DNA of 32,793 bases from Magnetococcales bacterium. GTDB lineage: Bacteria > Pseudomonadota > Magnetococcia > Magnetococcales > JADGBX01. The notes below the pieces were generated by a model that was not told where the DNA came from, did no database searches, and saw only the letters and a list, made by a program, of their open reading frames with translations. The stretch is from assembly GCA_015231265.1 (NCBI GenBank), contig JADGBX010000015.1, positions 1-32,793 on the forward strand. The letters run 5' to 3'. The translations under genes were made by a program, and so were the position numbers. Positions 1 through 7,278 of the stretch are shown piece by piece. Within the stretch, counting starts at the first letter, position 1, and every line of letters starts with the position of its first letter.

Positions 1-175
1 GGTTTGGTAGCGAGAAGGTTCCTCGCTGCTCTCCGGGAGAGGGTTGAAAAAGCCGACTCCACACCGAATTATGGTGTCTCATACTGCAACAATAAAGATA
101 TCTGATGATTCACGGAAATGCGACCGCTGACTATCACCGGCTCTCTGTCGGGTGGCTGGGTGTCGCTTGTGTGAG

Positions 176-1669
176 ATGTCGGAGCGGGTACTCTTCATGC
201 AAGATGTCATTGCCGTCATCCTCAAACGCTTGACCAAAGGTGTCTACCTTCACGCCGGGCATGTCTGTTTCTCGATCTTGATGCCGCTTCTTCAGGAATT
301 GGGTTGGGCGGTTGAGCGGCCCGACGAGGTGGATCACGATGGTTCCGGGTCGCGTTTGCTGCTGAGAAATCCGAAGGATGGTTCGCTACAGATGATCCTT
401 GAAACGCGGGATCCACGGACTCTTGAACGCCAATCACAGCCTGAACAACGGGAGACGGCACCATTTCACCTTCTCACGGATGGTGGAACATGGCGCTTTT
501 TCCACACGCTTTCGGGAACGCCGACTCCGATAAAAAGTCTGGACATTCGCACCCAGGAGCCAAAAGCGACCGTTGCGGCTTTGCGAATGGTGATGTCTCG
601 GGAAGCGATTCTCGGTGGAACGCTCAAGGCGCGACTTGAGAACCGTCAGAGTCAGCGGAGCAATAAGAAGGAAGAGATACTTCGCAAAGCGCTGGCCCAC
701 GCTCGACCTTTGACGGAGAAAGCGCCATTTCCCTCGATGGAACGGGCGATGCGTCACGTTTTGAAACGATTGGGCGTGACTTTGTCGCAGGAAGAGTTGA
801 CACATTTTCTTGCACAGCAGGAAATGGCAGAAGGGGACAGTGATTCAGTCTCTCGTAGCAAAGAGAAACAGGTCACCGAAGTGAGTGAAGAGAAAGTGTG
901 GGTTGAGCCGGTCACTGAGATGGAGTTTCTCTGGGTGCCGCCGGGTCGATTTCAGATGGGAAGTCCTCAAGGTGAGACGGGACGACAACCAGATGAAGGG
1001 CCCGTGCATGAGGTCTCTTTGGACGGGTTCTGGATGTCCCGCTATCCTGTAACCCAGAAGATGTGGCGGTCGGTGATGCTGCGTCAAGGACGAGCAGCGG
1101 AATCTACGCAGCAAGAGGCTGAAGAGACAGAAGATCCGCGTCAGAGCTTCAAGGATAAACTTCCTGTGGAGCATGTGCTTTGGGAAGAGACTCAGCAGTT
1201 TATCGAAAAGCTCAAGCTCTTCGGTGGTCGGGGATCCCGCCTGAGACTACCAACGGAAGCGGAGTGGGAGTATGTGGCGAGGGCGGGGAGTTCAGCGCGC
1301 TTTCCGTTTGATGAACGGGCAGGTGAGAAGTTGGGGAACTATGCCTGGTACACCGGAAACTCCGATGGGACGCTGCATCCGGTAGGTTCCAAAAGCCCGA
1401 ATGCTTGGGGGTTTCATGATCTCTTGGGGGGTGTCTGGGAGTGGGTGGATGATCTCTATGGTCTCTATCAGGCAGAAAGTGTGCACAATCCCACCGGTCC
1501 TGCTGCGGAAACGATCCGTGGCGAACAGTTGAGAATCCGCCGTGGAGGCAGCTATCGGAGTACGGCTAAAACCTGTCGTCCGGCTCGACGCAACCATGTC
1601 AAAGTGGATGAGCAGGAAGCCGGCAACAGTGGGGGGTTGGGGTTCCGTTTAGTGCGGATTGAAGAGTGA
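176..1669 (+). CDS. Degenerate HsdR-N-like domain fused to a formylglycine-enzyme-like (SUMF1/FGE fold) domain
   Basis: The product is about 497 residues. Residues ~25-130 resemble the N-terminal nuclease-fold domain of type I restriction subunits: a LQELGW motif, then LLTDGGTWRFF, which matches the LTDG..WRFY strand of that family. The expected catalytic Asp and E-x-K are not evident; the equivalent stretch reads GSRLLL...ILETRD. From residue ~245 to the end it is an FGE-sulfatase fold: FLWVPPGRFQMGS, YPVTQ, LRLPTEAEWEYVARAG, GGVWEWVDD, RRGGSYRSTAKTCRPARR, GLGFRLV. In true FGE two Cys five residues apart follow GGS[FY]; here the first is Ser and only the second remains, so formylglycine synthesis is unlikely and a binding or structural role is inferred. 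The start is uncertain: ATG at 176 is chosen, with GTG 152 and ATG 197 in frame as alternatives. The next gene begins 38 nt after the stop, which suggests an operon with the ATPase genes. Confidence 0.75.
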   Translation: MSERVLFMQDVIAVILKRLTKGVYLHAGHVCFSILMPLLQELGWAVERPDEVDHDGSGSRLLLRNPKDGSLQMILETRDPRTLERQSQPEQRETAPFHLLTDGGTWRFFHTLSGTPTPIKSLDIRTQEPKATVAALRMVMSREAILGGTLKARLENRQSQRSNKKEEILRKALAHARPLTEKAPFPSMERAMRHVLKRLGVTLSQEELTHFLAQQEMAEGDSDSVSRSKEKQVTEVSEEKVWVEPVTEMEFLWVPPGRFQMGSPQGETGRQPDEGPVHEVSLDGFWMSRYPVTQKMWRSVMLRQGRAAESTQQEAEETEDPRQSFKDKLPVEHVLWEETQQFIEKLKLFGGRGSRLRLPTEAEWEYVARAGSSARFPFDERAGEKLGNYAWYTGNSDGTLHPVGSKSPNAWGFHDLLGGVWEWVDDLYGLYQAESVHNPTGPAAETIRGEQLRIRRGGSYRSTAKTCRPARRNHVKVDEQEAGNSGGLGFRLVRIEE

Positions 1670-1707
1670 GTGCCGTGTGTCAACACTTTTTATCAGTGTG
1701 AATCATT

Positions 1708-2601
1708 ATGTACGAGCAGGTGTTTGGTCTACAGCGTCCTCTTTTTGATTCCGAGGTTGCTGAGCCTTTTTTTTATGAGGGTGGTCAACGTCGTTCCATT
1801 CTTGAAGCTGTCACCTATGCGATCGGGAGCGGTGAGGCGATCACCAAGATCATCGGCGAACCGGGCAGTGGAAAAACGTCACTGTGTCGGGCTTTGGTAT
1901 CTCGGGCTGGTGACGCCTTTCGTTTTGTCCATCTTCAGGAACCGGAACTTCGCTCCGAGGAGATCTATCCGGTTTTGGGAAAGAGGTTCGGTATTTCCAA
2001 GGATCTGGCTTCGGATACACTGGTCGGGCATCAGACCCTGCATGACTATCTGGTCAAGAATCACGTTGAAGGCAATCATGTGGTTGTGATCGTTGATCAG
2101 GCGGAGAGCATGTCGCTGGCGACACTGGAAGAGTTGCGTCTTCTGAGCAACCTTGAGACTCAGCGTCACAAGCTGTTGCAGATCGTGTTGGTTGGGCGTC
2201 CAAAACTTGATGAGAAGCTGGCACGCTATGAGATTCGGCAACTCAGGGAGCGGATCACCAACAGTTTCACCCTGCAACCGTTGGATCAGGAAGAGACACT
2301 GCGATATCTGGAGCAGCGTTTTGCTTGGGCTGGCCGGGCAGGGGAGTTGCCGATTGATGCCGGAGTGATCAAGCGTGCACATGCTCTCTCCGGCGGCTGG
2401 CCGGGCAGAGTGAATCATCTGATCCACAAGGCTCTGCTTGTTGCCCATGTTGAAGGGGTGGATCGAGTGGAGTCACGCCATATGAGAATCGTCGCCCGTG
2501 ATGGTGTCGAACCCTCGACCATGTCGTGGAAGTGGTTTGCTTTGGCGGTTGTGCTCGGAGTGTTGTTGATTGCAGGCGGTCTTTTCCTCACCATTTTATG
2601 A
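1708..2601 (+). CDS. ExeA/MshM-family AAA+ ATPase, paralogue A (ATPase plus C-terminal membrane segment)
   Basis: A 297-residue AAA+ ATPase of the ExeA/GspA/MshM type, which in type II secretion and MSHA pilus systems couples ATP hydrolysis at the inner membrane to secretin or peptidoglycan-linked assembly. Visible motifs are the N-terminal FGLQRPLF signature, Walker A GEPGSGKT at residues 50-57, Walker B VVVIVDQAE at 125-133, and a sensor region ending in QIVLVGRPKLD. A single hydrophobic segment, about residues 276-297, ends the protein, so it lacks the periplasmic part found in its two downstream paralogues. The key ATPase residues look intact. It lies 38 nt after the FGE-like gene. A palindromic element sits 78 bp downstream, before paralogue B. 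The family assignment is firm; the MSHA role is inferred from the neighbouring secretin and TPR genes. Confidence 0.88.
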   Translation: MYEQVFGLQRPLFDSEVAEPFFYEGGQRRSILEAVTYAIGSGEAITKIIGEPGSGKTSLCRALVSRAGDAFRFVHLQEPELRSEEIYPVLGKRFGISKDLASDTLVGHQTLHDYLVKNHVEGNHVVVIVDQAESMSLATLEELRLLSNLETQRHKLLQIVLVGRPKLDEKLARYEIRQLRERITNSFTLQPLDQEETLRYLEQRFAWAGRAGELPIDAGVIKRAHALSGGWPGRVNHLIHKALLVAHVEGVDRVESRHMRIVARDGVEPSTMSWKWFALAVVLGVLLIAGGLFLTIL

Positions 2602-2679
2602 TGCCAACGATCAATGAGCGGAGAGTGCATGCGGCCTCCGATTGTGTTGATTTGGTTTTTCTCTTCTCCTGTACTCTCT

Positions 2680-2782
2680 CTAGGGCGTGTCCTCAATTGG
2701 CCCAAAACCGCGCTCCTCACGCCTTGCCTGCTGCATTTTCAGGCACAAACGCGATTTTGTTCTAATTGAGGACACGCCCTAG
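2680..2782. mobile_element. MITE-like palindromic element with 19-bp perfect terminal inverted repeats
   Basis: The left arm, 2680-2698, reads CTAGGGCGTGTCCTCAATT. The right arm, 2764-2782, is its exact reverse complement. The inner sequence remains partly complementary (AAAACCGCG against CGCGATTTT), and a central hairpin pairs TGCCTG with CAGGCA around 2726-2746, so the 103-bp unit could fold almost end to end. It encodes nothing. CTAG at both outer edges could be a duplicated 4-bp target of the YTAR kind used by IS5-family elements, which makes a non-autonomous IS5-type derivative the best guess. It sits in the 363-bp gap between two ATPase genes and as RNA could form a strong stem affecting read-through or stability. 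The inverted repeat is certain; the IS family is inferred. Confidence 0.8.
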
Positions 2783-2964
2783 TTATCTTCCCGGTTGAAT
2801 TTCCTCTAGTGCTTCGTCACTGAGCTCTCTTTGCATGGCCTGATAATTGCATTTCTCGTCAGGATTGATGGGTTCATGACGCGCTGACGGCGTGTGATCT
2901 TCGCATTCTGCGTTATCGCATGAGTCGTTATGTGTGAGTGGGTTGGTCACCAGAGGAGAGTTCG

Positions 2965-5310
2965 ATGTACCTGGACCATTTCGGGCTGGAGAGATTTCCT
3001 TTTTCCAATACACCGGATACGCGCCTTTTTTATGAAGGGTGCGATCGAGGAACCGTATTGGAGATGCTGGTACGTGCCATCACCCACGGCGAAAGCGTTA
3101 TCAAAGTAGTTGGTGAGGTGGGAAGTGGCAAGACGATGATCTGTCGCATGGTGACGGAGGAGTTGTCTGAAGAGTTCTCCCTGGTCTATCTGGCCAATCC
3201 CAATCTCAGAGGTGAGGATATATCCAGAGCGATTCTCTCTGAACTTGGTGTGGTTGCTGAAGAGCACCGGAGTAACACCGCACTGGATGATCTACTGTTC
3301 GACACTCTTGTGGACGTGAGTTCCAGCAAGAGGAGAGTGGTGGTTCTTGTGGAAGAGGCACAACGCATGCCTCTGGAAACCCTGTCACAGCTCTGTGATC
3401 TTTTGAAAATGCGGCATGAGACAGAGCGTCTCCTGCAGCTGGTGCTCTTTGGTCAGCCGGAGCTGGATCAGAATCTTTCTGTTCGTCAGATGCGTTTTCT
3501 TAATCAGATCATCAGTCTTAATCTCGAGTTGAGACCACTGAAGGGTGAAGAGCTGGCCAACTATCTGGCTACCCGGCTATGGGCGACGGGCTTTCGCGGG
3601 CTCGATCTATTTACAAGCCGTTCGATCCGCCTCATGGAGAGTGCCTCCAAAGGGCTGGTGCGTCGTGTCAACGTCTTGGCGCACAAAGCGATGTTAGCAG
3701 CCTTTGCCGATCATGCCATGCAGGTGGGAACCGATCACATGCGGGCGGCTATCCGTGATTCTGAGTTTGGGTCCGAGTGGATCCTCAAGCGCCGTAAACG
3801 GCATGCGGCGATCTTTTCCGGGGCGGCTGCTCTCCTGGGTGGAGTGGGATTCCTGCTGGGAGGTCAGGTGGATGATCTCCTCAAAGAGTATGTGGACTCT
3901 TACGCCGGTGTTCGATCAGAGCATGTTTTAACCTCTTCTCTCAATCCCCTTGAGAATGTTCGTCCACCGGAAGCACTTCACACGCTCTCATCTGAACAGA
4001 AAACGGACCGAGAAGACCAAGTCACTGCGTCAGAGCAGAGTGATGACACCAAGACGGAGAAGATAAACGCTACGGATGCCATCGATAAGAGAGAAGAAGC
4101 ACGTGCAGTCGATGCACAGAGGAAGAAGACTCAGGAACGGACAGAGATCGTCACATCAAGGAAGGGTGGTGCTGAGACAATTCTTGGTGTCGGATACGGT
4201 CCTTTGTCGGAGCCGATGATTGTATTGAGCGAATCCAATATCGCCGCACATTTTTTTGATAATGCCGTTACGAGTTCAGACGCGGAACGCCGAGTCTCAC
4301 AACAGAAACCGCGAACTGTTGCCGTATCGGCACGATCTGTTGATTCTCTGAAGGCCGATGTGGGTCTCCCTAATCCTGATGAAAAGCTGAAAAAAGAAGT
4401 CGATACACCATCGAAACAGATCGCTGTTGTCAAGAGTGATCATTCCGAGGGGTTTCCAGGTGAAACCGTTTTCCAGGCATCGACGCAGCAGAGAAAAGTG
4501 GCTGTTTCAGCAGACTCCGACACACCCAAAGCTCTTGAGGTTTCACTGCAGGCGTTTGATCGTTTGGCGGGTGAGACGGCCTTTATTCATTCACGCGTTG
4601 AACACTCAGAGGAGTGGCTCCGGAAGAGCAGTGGTTCCAACTACAGTATTCAGATGATGGTGATTCAAGAAACCGCAAATCTGGACCGCTTGAAGCACTA
4701 CCTGCGCTCACTGGGACAGGAGGGTCAGATCGATCCCATGCAGATTCGAATTCTGCCCAAGGAGCGTGTCGGCATGCTGGTCCTCTATGGAGATTTTCAA
4801 GATAAGCGGAGTGCACGCAGCACCATTGCCCATCTTCCTGAGACTCTGCAGGCCAGTCAGCCGTACGTACGGAGCATTGAGAGAATCCGAGCGTTATTGA
4901 GTGCAGAAGAGAAGAGTGACAGGCGTCCAAGCCCAAAGCCGTTGCCCTCGGTGCGAACCGTGCAGACGGATGGGGGGGGTACCGATGAGACTCAGGAGAC
5001 GGATGCTGTCCAGATAGAGTCTCAACCGAGTGAAATGCCTGTTGAGGTATCCACAACACCCGAGCCTGCGTTGCCGAACGGTCAACGTGCAACGCCTGTT
5101 GAGGTATCCACAACACCCGAACCTGCGCTACCGATCGGTCAACTCGACAATACGTTGGCAAAGCATAACGCAGAAGAGGTGCTTTCCTCTGAACGAAACC
5201 TTAAGAAACAGCCTGTTGATCACTATGATAGGGAGATGGAAGGTTCCAGTGTAGCCATGGTCTCAGATGCACTTTTCTCAGCGCTGACCATGCGTCTTGG
5301 AGATGAATGA
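2965..5310 (+). CDS. ExeA/MshM-family AAA+ ATPase, paralogue B, with membrane segment, long linker and SPOR-like domain
   Basis: A 781-residue protein. The ATG at 2965 is chosen because GAGGAGAG ends 4 nt before it and because its product aligns from the first residue with the third paralogue (MYLDHFGLERFPF against MYLEHFGLERFPF); an in-frame start at 2938 is less likely. Residues 1-275 form the ATPase: Walker A GEVGSGKT at 50-57 and Walker B VVVLVEEAQ at 125-133, where Glu-Glu replaces the usual Asp-Glu. A membrane segment (~284-302) is followed by a long, charged, Ser/Thr-rich, probably disordered linker. Residues ~558-650 (from YSIQMMVIQ through LVLYGDFQDKRSARSTIAHLP) look like a SPOR domain, a family that binds denuded peptidoglycan. 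The remaining tail carries a duplicated 19-residue unit. The inferred layout is cytoplasmic ATPase, single membrane pass and periplasmic peptidoglycan-contacting end, as in GspA/DamX-like proteins. Confidence 0.87.
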   Translation: MYLDHFGLERFPFSNTPDTRLFYEGCDRGTVLEMLVRAITHGESVIKVVGEVGSGKTMICRMVTEELSEEFSLVYLANPNLRGEDISRAILSELGVVAEEHRSNTALDDLLFDTLVDVSSSKRRVVVLVEEAQRMPLETLSQLCDLLKMRHETERLLQLVLFGQPELDQNLSVRQMRFLNQIISLNLELRPLKGEELANYLATRLWATGFRGLDLFTSRSIRLMESASKGLVRRVNVLAHKAMLAAFADHAMQVGTDHMRAAIRDSEFGSEWILKRRKRHAAIFSGAAALLGGVGFLLGGQVDDLLKEYVDSYAGVRSEHVLTSSLNPLENVRPPEALHTLSSEQKTDREDQVTASEQSDDTKTEKINATDAIDKREEARAVDAQRKKTQERTEIVTSRKGGAETILGVGYGPLSEPMIVLSESNIAAHFFDNAVTSSDAERRVSQQKPRTVAVSARSVDSLKADVGLPNPDEKLKKEVDTPSKQIAVVKSDHSEGFPGETVFQASTQQRKVAVSADSDTPKALEVSLQAFDRLAGETAFIHSRVEHSEEWLRKSSGSNYSIQMMVIQETANLDRLKHYLRSLGQEGQIDPMQIRILPKERVGMLVLYGDFQDKRSARSTIAHLPETLQASQPYVRSIERIRALLSAEEKSDRRPSPKPLPSVRTVQTDGGGTDETQETDAVQIESQPSEMPVEVSTTPEPALPNGQRATPVEVSTTPEPALPIGQLDNTLAKHNAEEVLSSERNLKKQPVDHYDREMEGSSVAMVSDALFSALTMRLGDE
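5038..5151 (+). repeat. Tandem 57-bp duplication within the ATPase B tail
   Basis: Two adjacent 57-bp units (5038-5094 and 5095-5151) encode PVEVSTTPEPALPNGQRAT and PVEVSTTPEPALPIGQLDN. The first ~30 bases of the copies are almost identical and they diverge toward the end. The repeat is in frame and lies in a Pro/Thr-rich tail after the SPOR-like domain, so copy number could vary without disrupting the protein. Confidence 0.85.
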
Positions 5311-5374
5311 TCGCAAGGAAGTACCGGAGAGAGTGCGTTTCATCGCGAGAGATTGGCTGAAGGGAGAGTAGGGG

Positions 5375-7255
5375 ATGTATCTGGAACATTTCGGCTTGGA
5401 GCGCTTCCCATTCGTCAATGCGCCGGATACCAGTCTCTTTTTCCCGGGAGGGGGGCGGCAGAAGGTTCTGGAGGGTTTGGTCGCGGGCATTACGGGTGGC
5501 AAGAAGGTGATGATGGTCTCCGGTGTTCCGGGGAGTGGTCGCACCATGTTGTGCAGAATGTTGGGAATCTCTACACCCGGCGTGACCGATGTGATCTTTA
5601 TCGTCGATGATCTCAATCCGAATGAGGCGCTCCGGGTTGTTGCCCATGATTTGGGAATGGATGTCGAGCAGCTCAATCGATACGGTTCTGAACAGGAGGC
5701 GGTGGTGTCTGAACTTCACCGTCGTCGTCATGACAATCGACGAATCGTCGCGTTGGTAGAAGAGGCGCAGGAGATGTCTCAAGAGACGCTTATGGCTCTC
5801 CATGCTTTGAGTGGTGGCGACAGCCAGACGCAAACTCTTCTCCAGATCGTGCTATTCGGGGATGTGCGTCTCCCATCCCGGCTTGATATCGGACCCGTTC
5901 GCACATTAAAGAAGAACCACGGTGGATTCTACCGTCTTCAAGCGTTGGGTCACGAAGATGTCGCAGCATATCTCCAGCACAGACTCTGGCAAACAGGGAG
6001 CACACACAAGGCGACGTTTGCGCCAGCAGCGGTCAAAATCCTGACCCAGGCCTCGGGGGGGCTGTTCCGAGGGATCAACATTCTCGCCCACAAAGCGATG
6101 ATGGCCGCCTATATGGAAGATCAGTTGGAGGTGGGGATCAACCATATTCGCTATGCGATCGGTGACAGTGAGTATGACGGCAGACGTCGATTCTGGAGAG
6201 TGCCGAAACGGATGGTCCCTTTGGCGACGGGTATGGCATTGTTGACGGGATTGGGTGTTGCTTCCATGTTCAAGCAGGGCCAAGAGGAAGCTGAACGCAT
6301 GGCTCGGATACAGCAGGATGAGAGAGTTGAGCTCGCGGATAGGGATGAGCGTCAGCTCCTTGGCGAAGAGGGGGCTTCCACGCCGCCACCTACCTTGGTT
6401 CCTCGATCCGTGCGTGCAGAAACTTCCGAGGTGCTGCACGCGACTAATCCGACTGTTCCCTCGACAACAACCCTCAACCCTGAAGGTGGTGGCGTTGGGT
6501 TAGTTGTCAATAATAGTCAATCAGAACAATCTGTTGCTATGCCATCCCTGGAGCCGAAACGGCGTCAGGAACAGAGTGATCATACGGTGGGAACCGATGA
6601 TGGAGACCATCGCAGCGTCTCAGGTGTCACACAGGGGGATAGTGTAGGCACAAACATTGCGAGTGTTATGGTAAAAGTGCGGAACAAACCGTCAGAGATG
6701 CAGAACTCCACTGATGCCGCACAGAGAGAGAAGAAAGCACGTTCGCATAGGGTATCAGAGAATGAAGCGACGGGTGTAACGTCAGAAATAACTGAAAATA
6801 TAAAAGAAAAACAGACTAAGGTCCAAAAGGTTGTCTCTGTAGACAAGTCCGACCGTCTCGGAGAAGAGAGTGCAGGAACGGTTAGTCCGAAAGTGACGGA
6901 TTATGGTGATAACAACCGTTCCATAGGCAACCGGGTTGCGGCTGCCAAGAACTGGATAGACATGGGGGATCGGGGTGGATACAGCATACATCTGGCCGAT
7001 TTGGATACCCCTGACGGTCTGGAACGCCTCTACGAAGGTCTCAAAGCGGAGACCGTGATGGCTTCACAGTGGGAGAGGCTCTATGCCGTTCCCCTGAAGA
7101 CACACCAGATGGCTGTCTATCTTGATTGGTATCCGGATCTGGATGCCGCATTGAAGGCACTGGATGCGTTACCGGAGTCGGTACGTAAACATCGCCCACA
7201 CATACAGGCCATGCAGTCGGTTCGCAAGGATATGGAACGAATCGGCCTACTGTGA
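5375..7255 (+). CDS. ExeA/MshM-family ATPase-like protein, paralogue C, with degenerate Walker A and SPOR-like domain
   Basis: A 626-residue protein with ATG at 5375 preceded by a purine-rich AGGGAGAGTAGGGG stretch. The N-terminus (MYLEHFGLERFPFVNAPDT) aligns residue for residue with paralogue B. The P-loop at residues 50-57 reads GVPGSGRT, with the invariant Lys replaced by Arg (codon CGC); Walker B is RIVALVEEAQ near 123-132. ATP hydrolysis may therefore be weak or lost, leaving a regulatory or structural subunit. A membrane segment (~278-295, MVPLATGMALLTGLGVASM) leads into a Ser/Thr/Glu-rich linker. Residues ~530-620 (YSIHLADLDTPDGLERLYEGL, then MAVYLDWYPDLDAALKALDALP) resemble a SPOR domain. 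It is 64 nt downstream of paralogue B and 23 nt upstream of the secretin gene, so it is probably co-transcribed with both. Confidence 0.87.
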   Translation: MYLEHFGLERFPFVNAPDTSLFFPGGGRQKVLEGLVAGITGGKKVMMVSGVPGSGRTMLCRMLGISTPGVTDVIFIVDDLNPNEALRVVAHDLGMDVEQLNRYGSEQEAVVSELHRRRHDNRRIVALVEEAQEMSQETLMALHALSGGDSQTQTLLQIVLFGDVRLPSRLDIGPVRTLKKNHGGFYRLQALGHEDVAAYLQHRLWQTGSTHKATFAPAAVKILTQASGGLFRGINILAHKAMMAAYMEDQLEVGINHIRYAIGDSEYDGRRRFWRVPKRMVPLATGMALLTGLGVASMFKQGQEEAERMARIQQDERVELADRDERQLLGEEGASTPPPTLVPRSVRAETSEVLHATNPTVPSTTTLNPEGGGVGLVVNNSQSEQSVAMPSLEPKRRQEQSDHTVGTDDGDHRSVSGVTQGDSVGTNIASVMVKVRNKPSEMQNSTDAAQREKKARSHRVSENEATGVTSEITENIKEKQTKVQKVVSVDKSDRLGEESAGTVSPKVTDYGDNNRSIGNRVAAAKNWIDMGDRGGYSIHLADLDTPDGLERLYEGLKAETVMASQWERLYAVPLKTHQMAVYLDWYPDLDAALKALDALPESVRKHRPHIQAMQSVRKDMERIGLL

Positions 7256-7278
7256 GGCGTAGATGGAGAGTACTTAAG

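Noticed and set aside
1-175. Small hairpin at 9-27 (AGCGAG with CTCGCT) as a terminator of an upstream gene
   Set aside because: No T tract follows and no upstream gene is visible.
1506-1610. True formylglycine-generating enzyme
   Set aside because: The first catalytic Cys is Ser, so sulfatase activation is not claimed.
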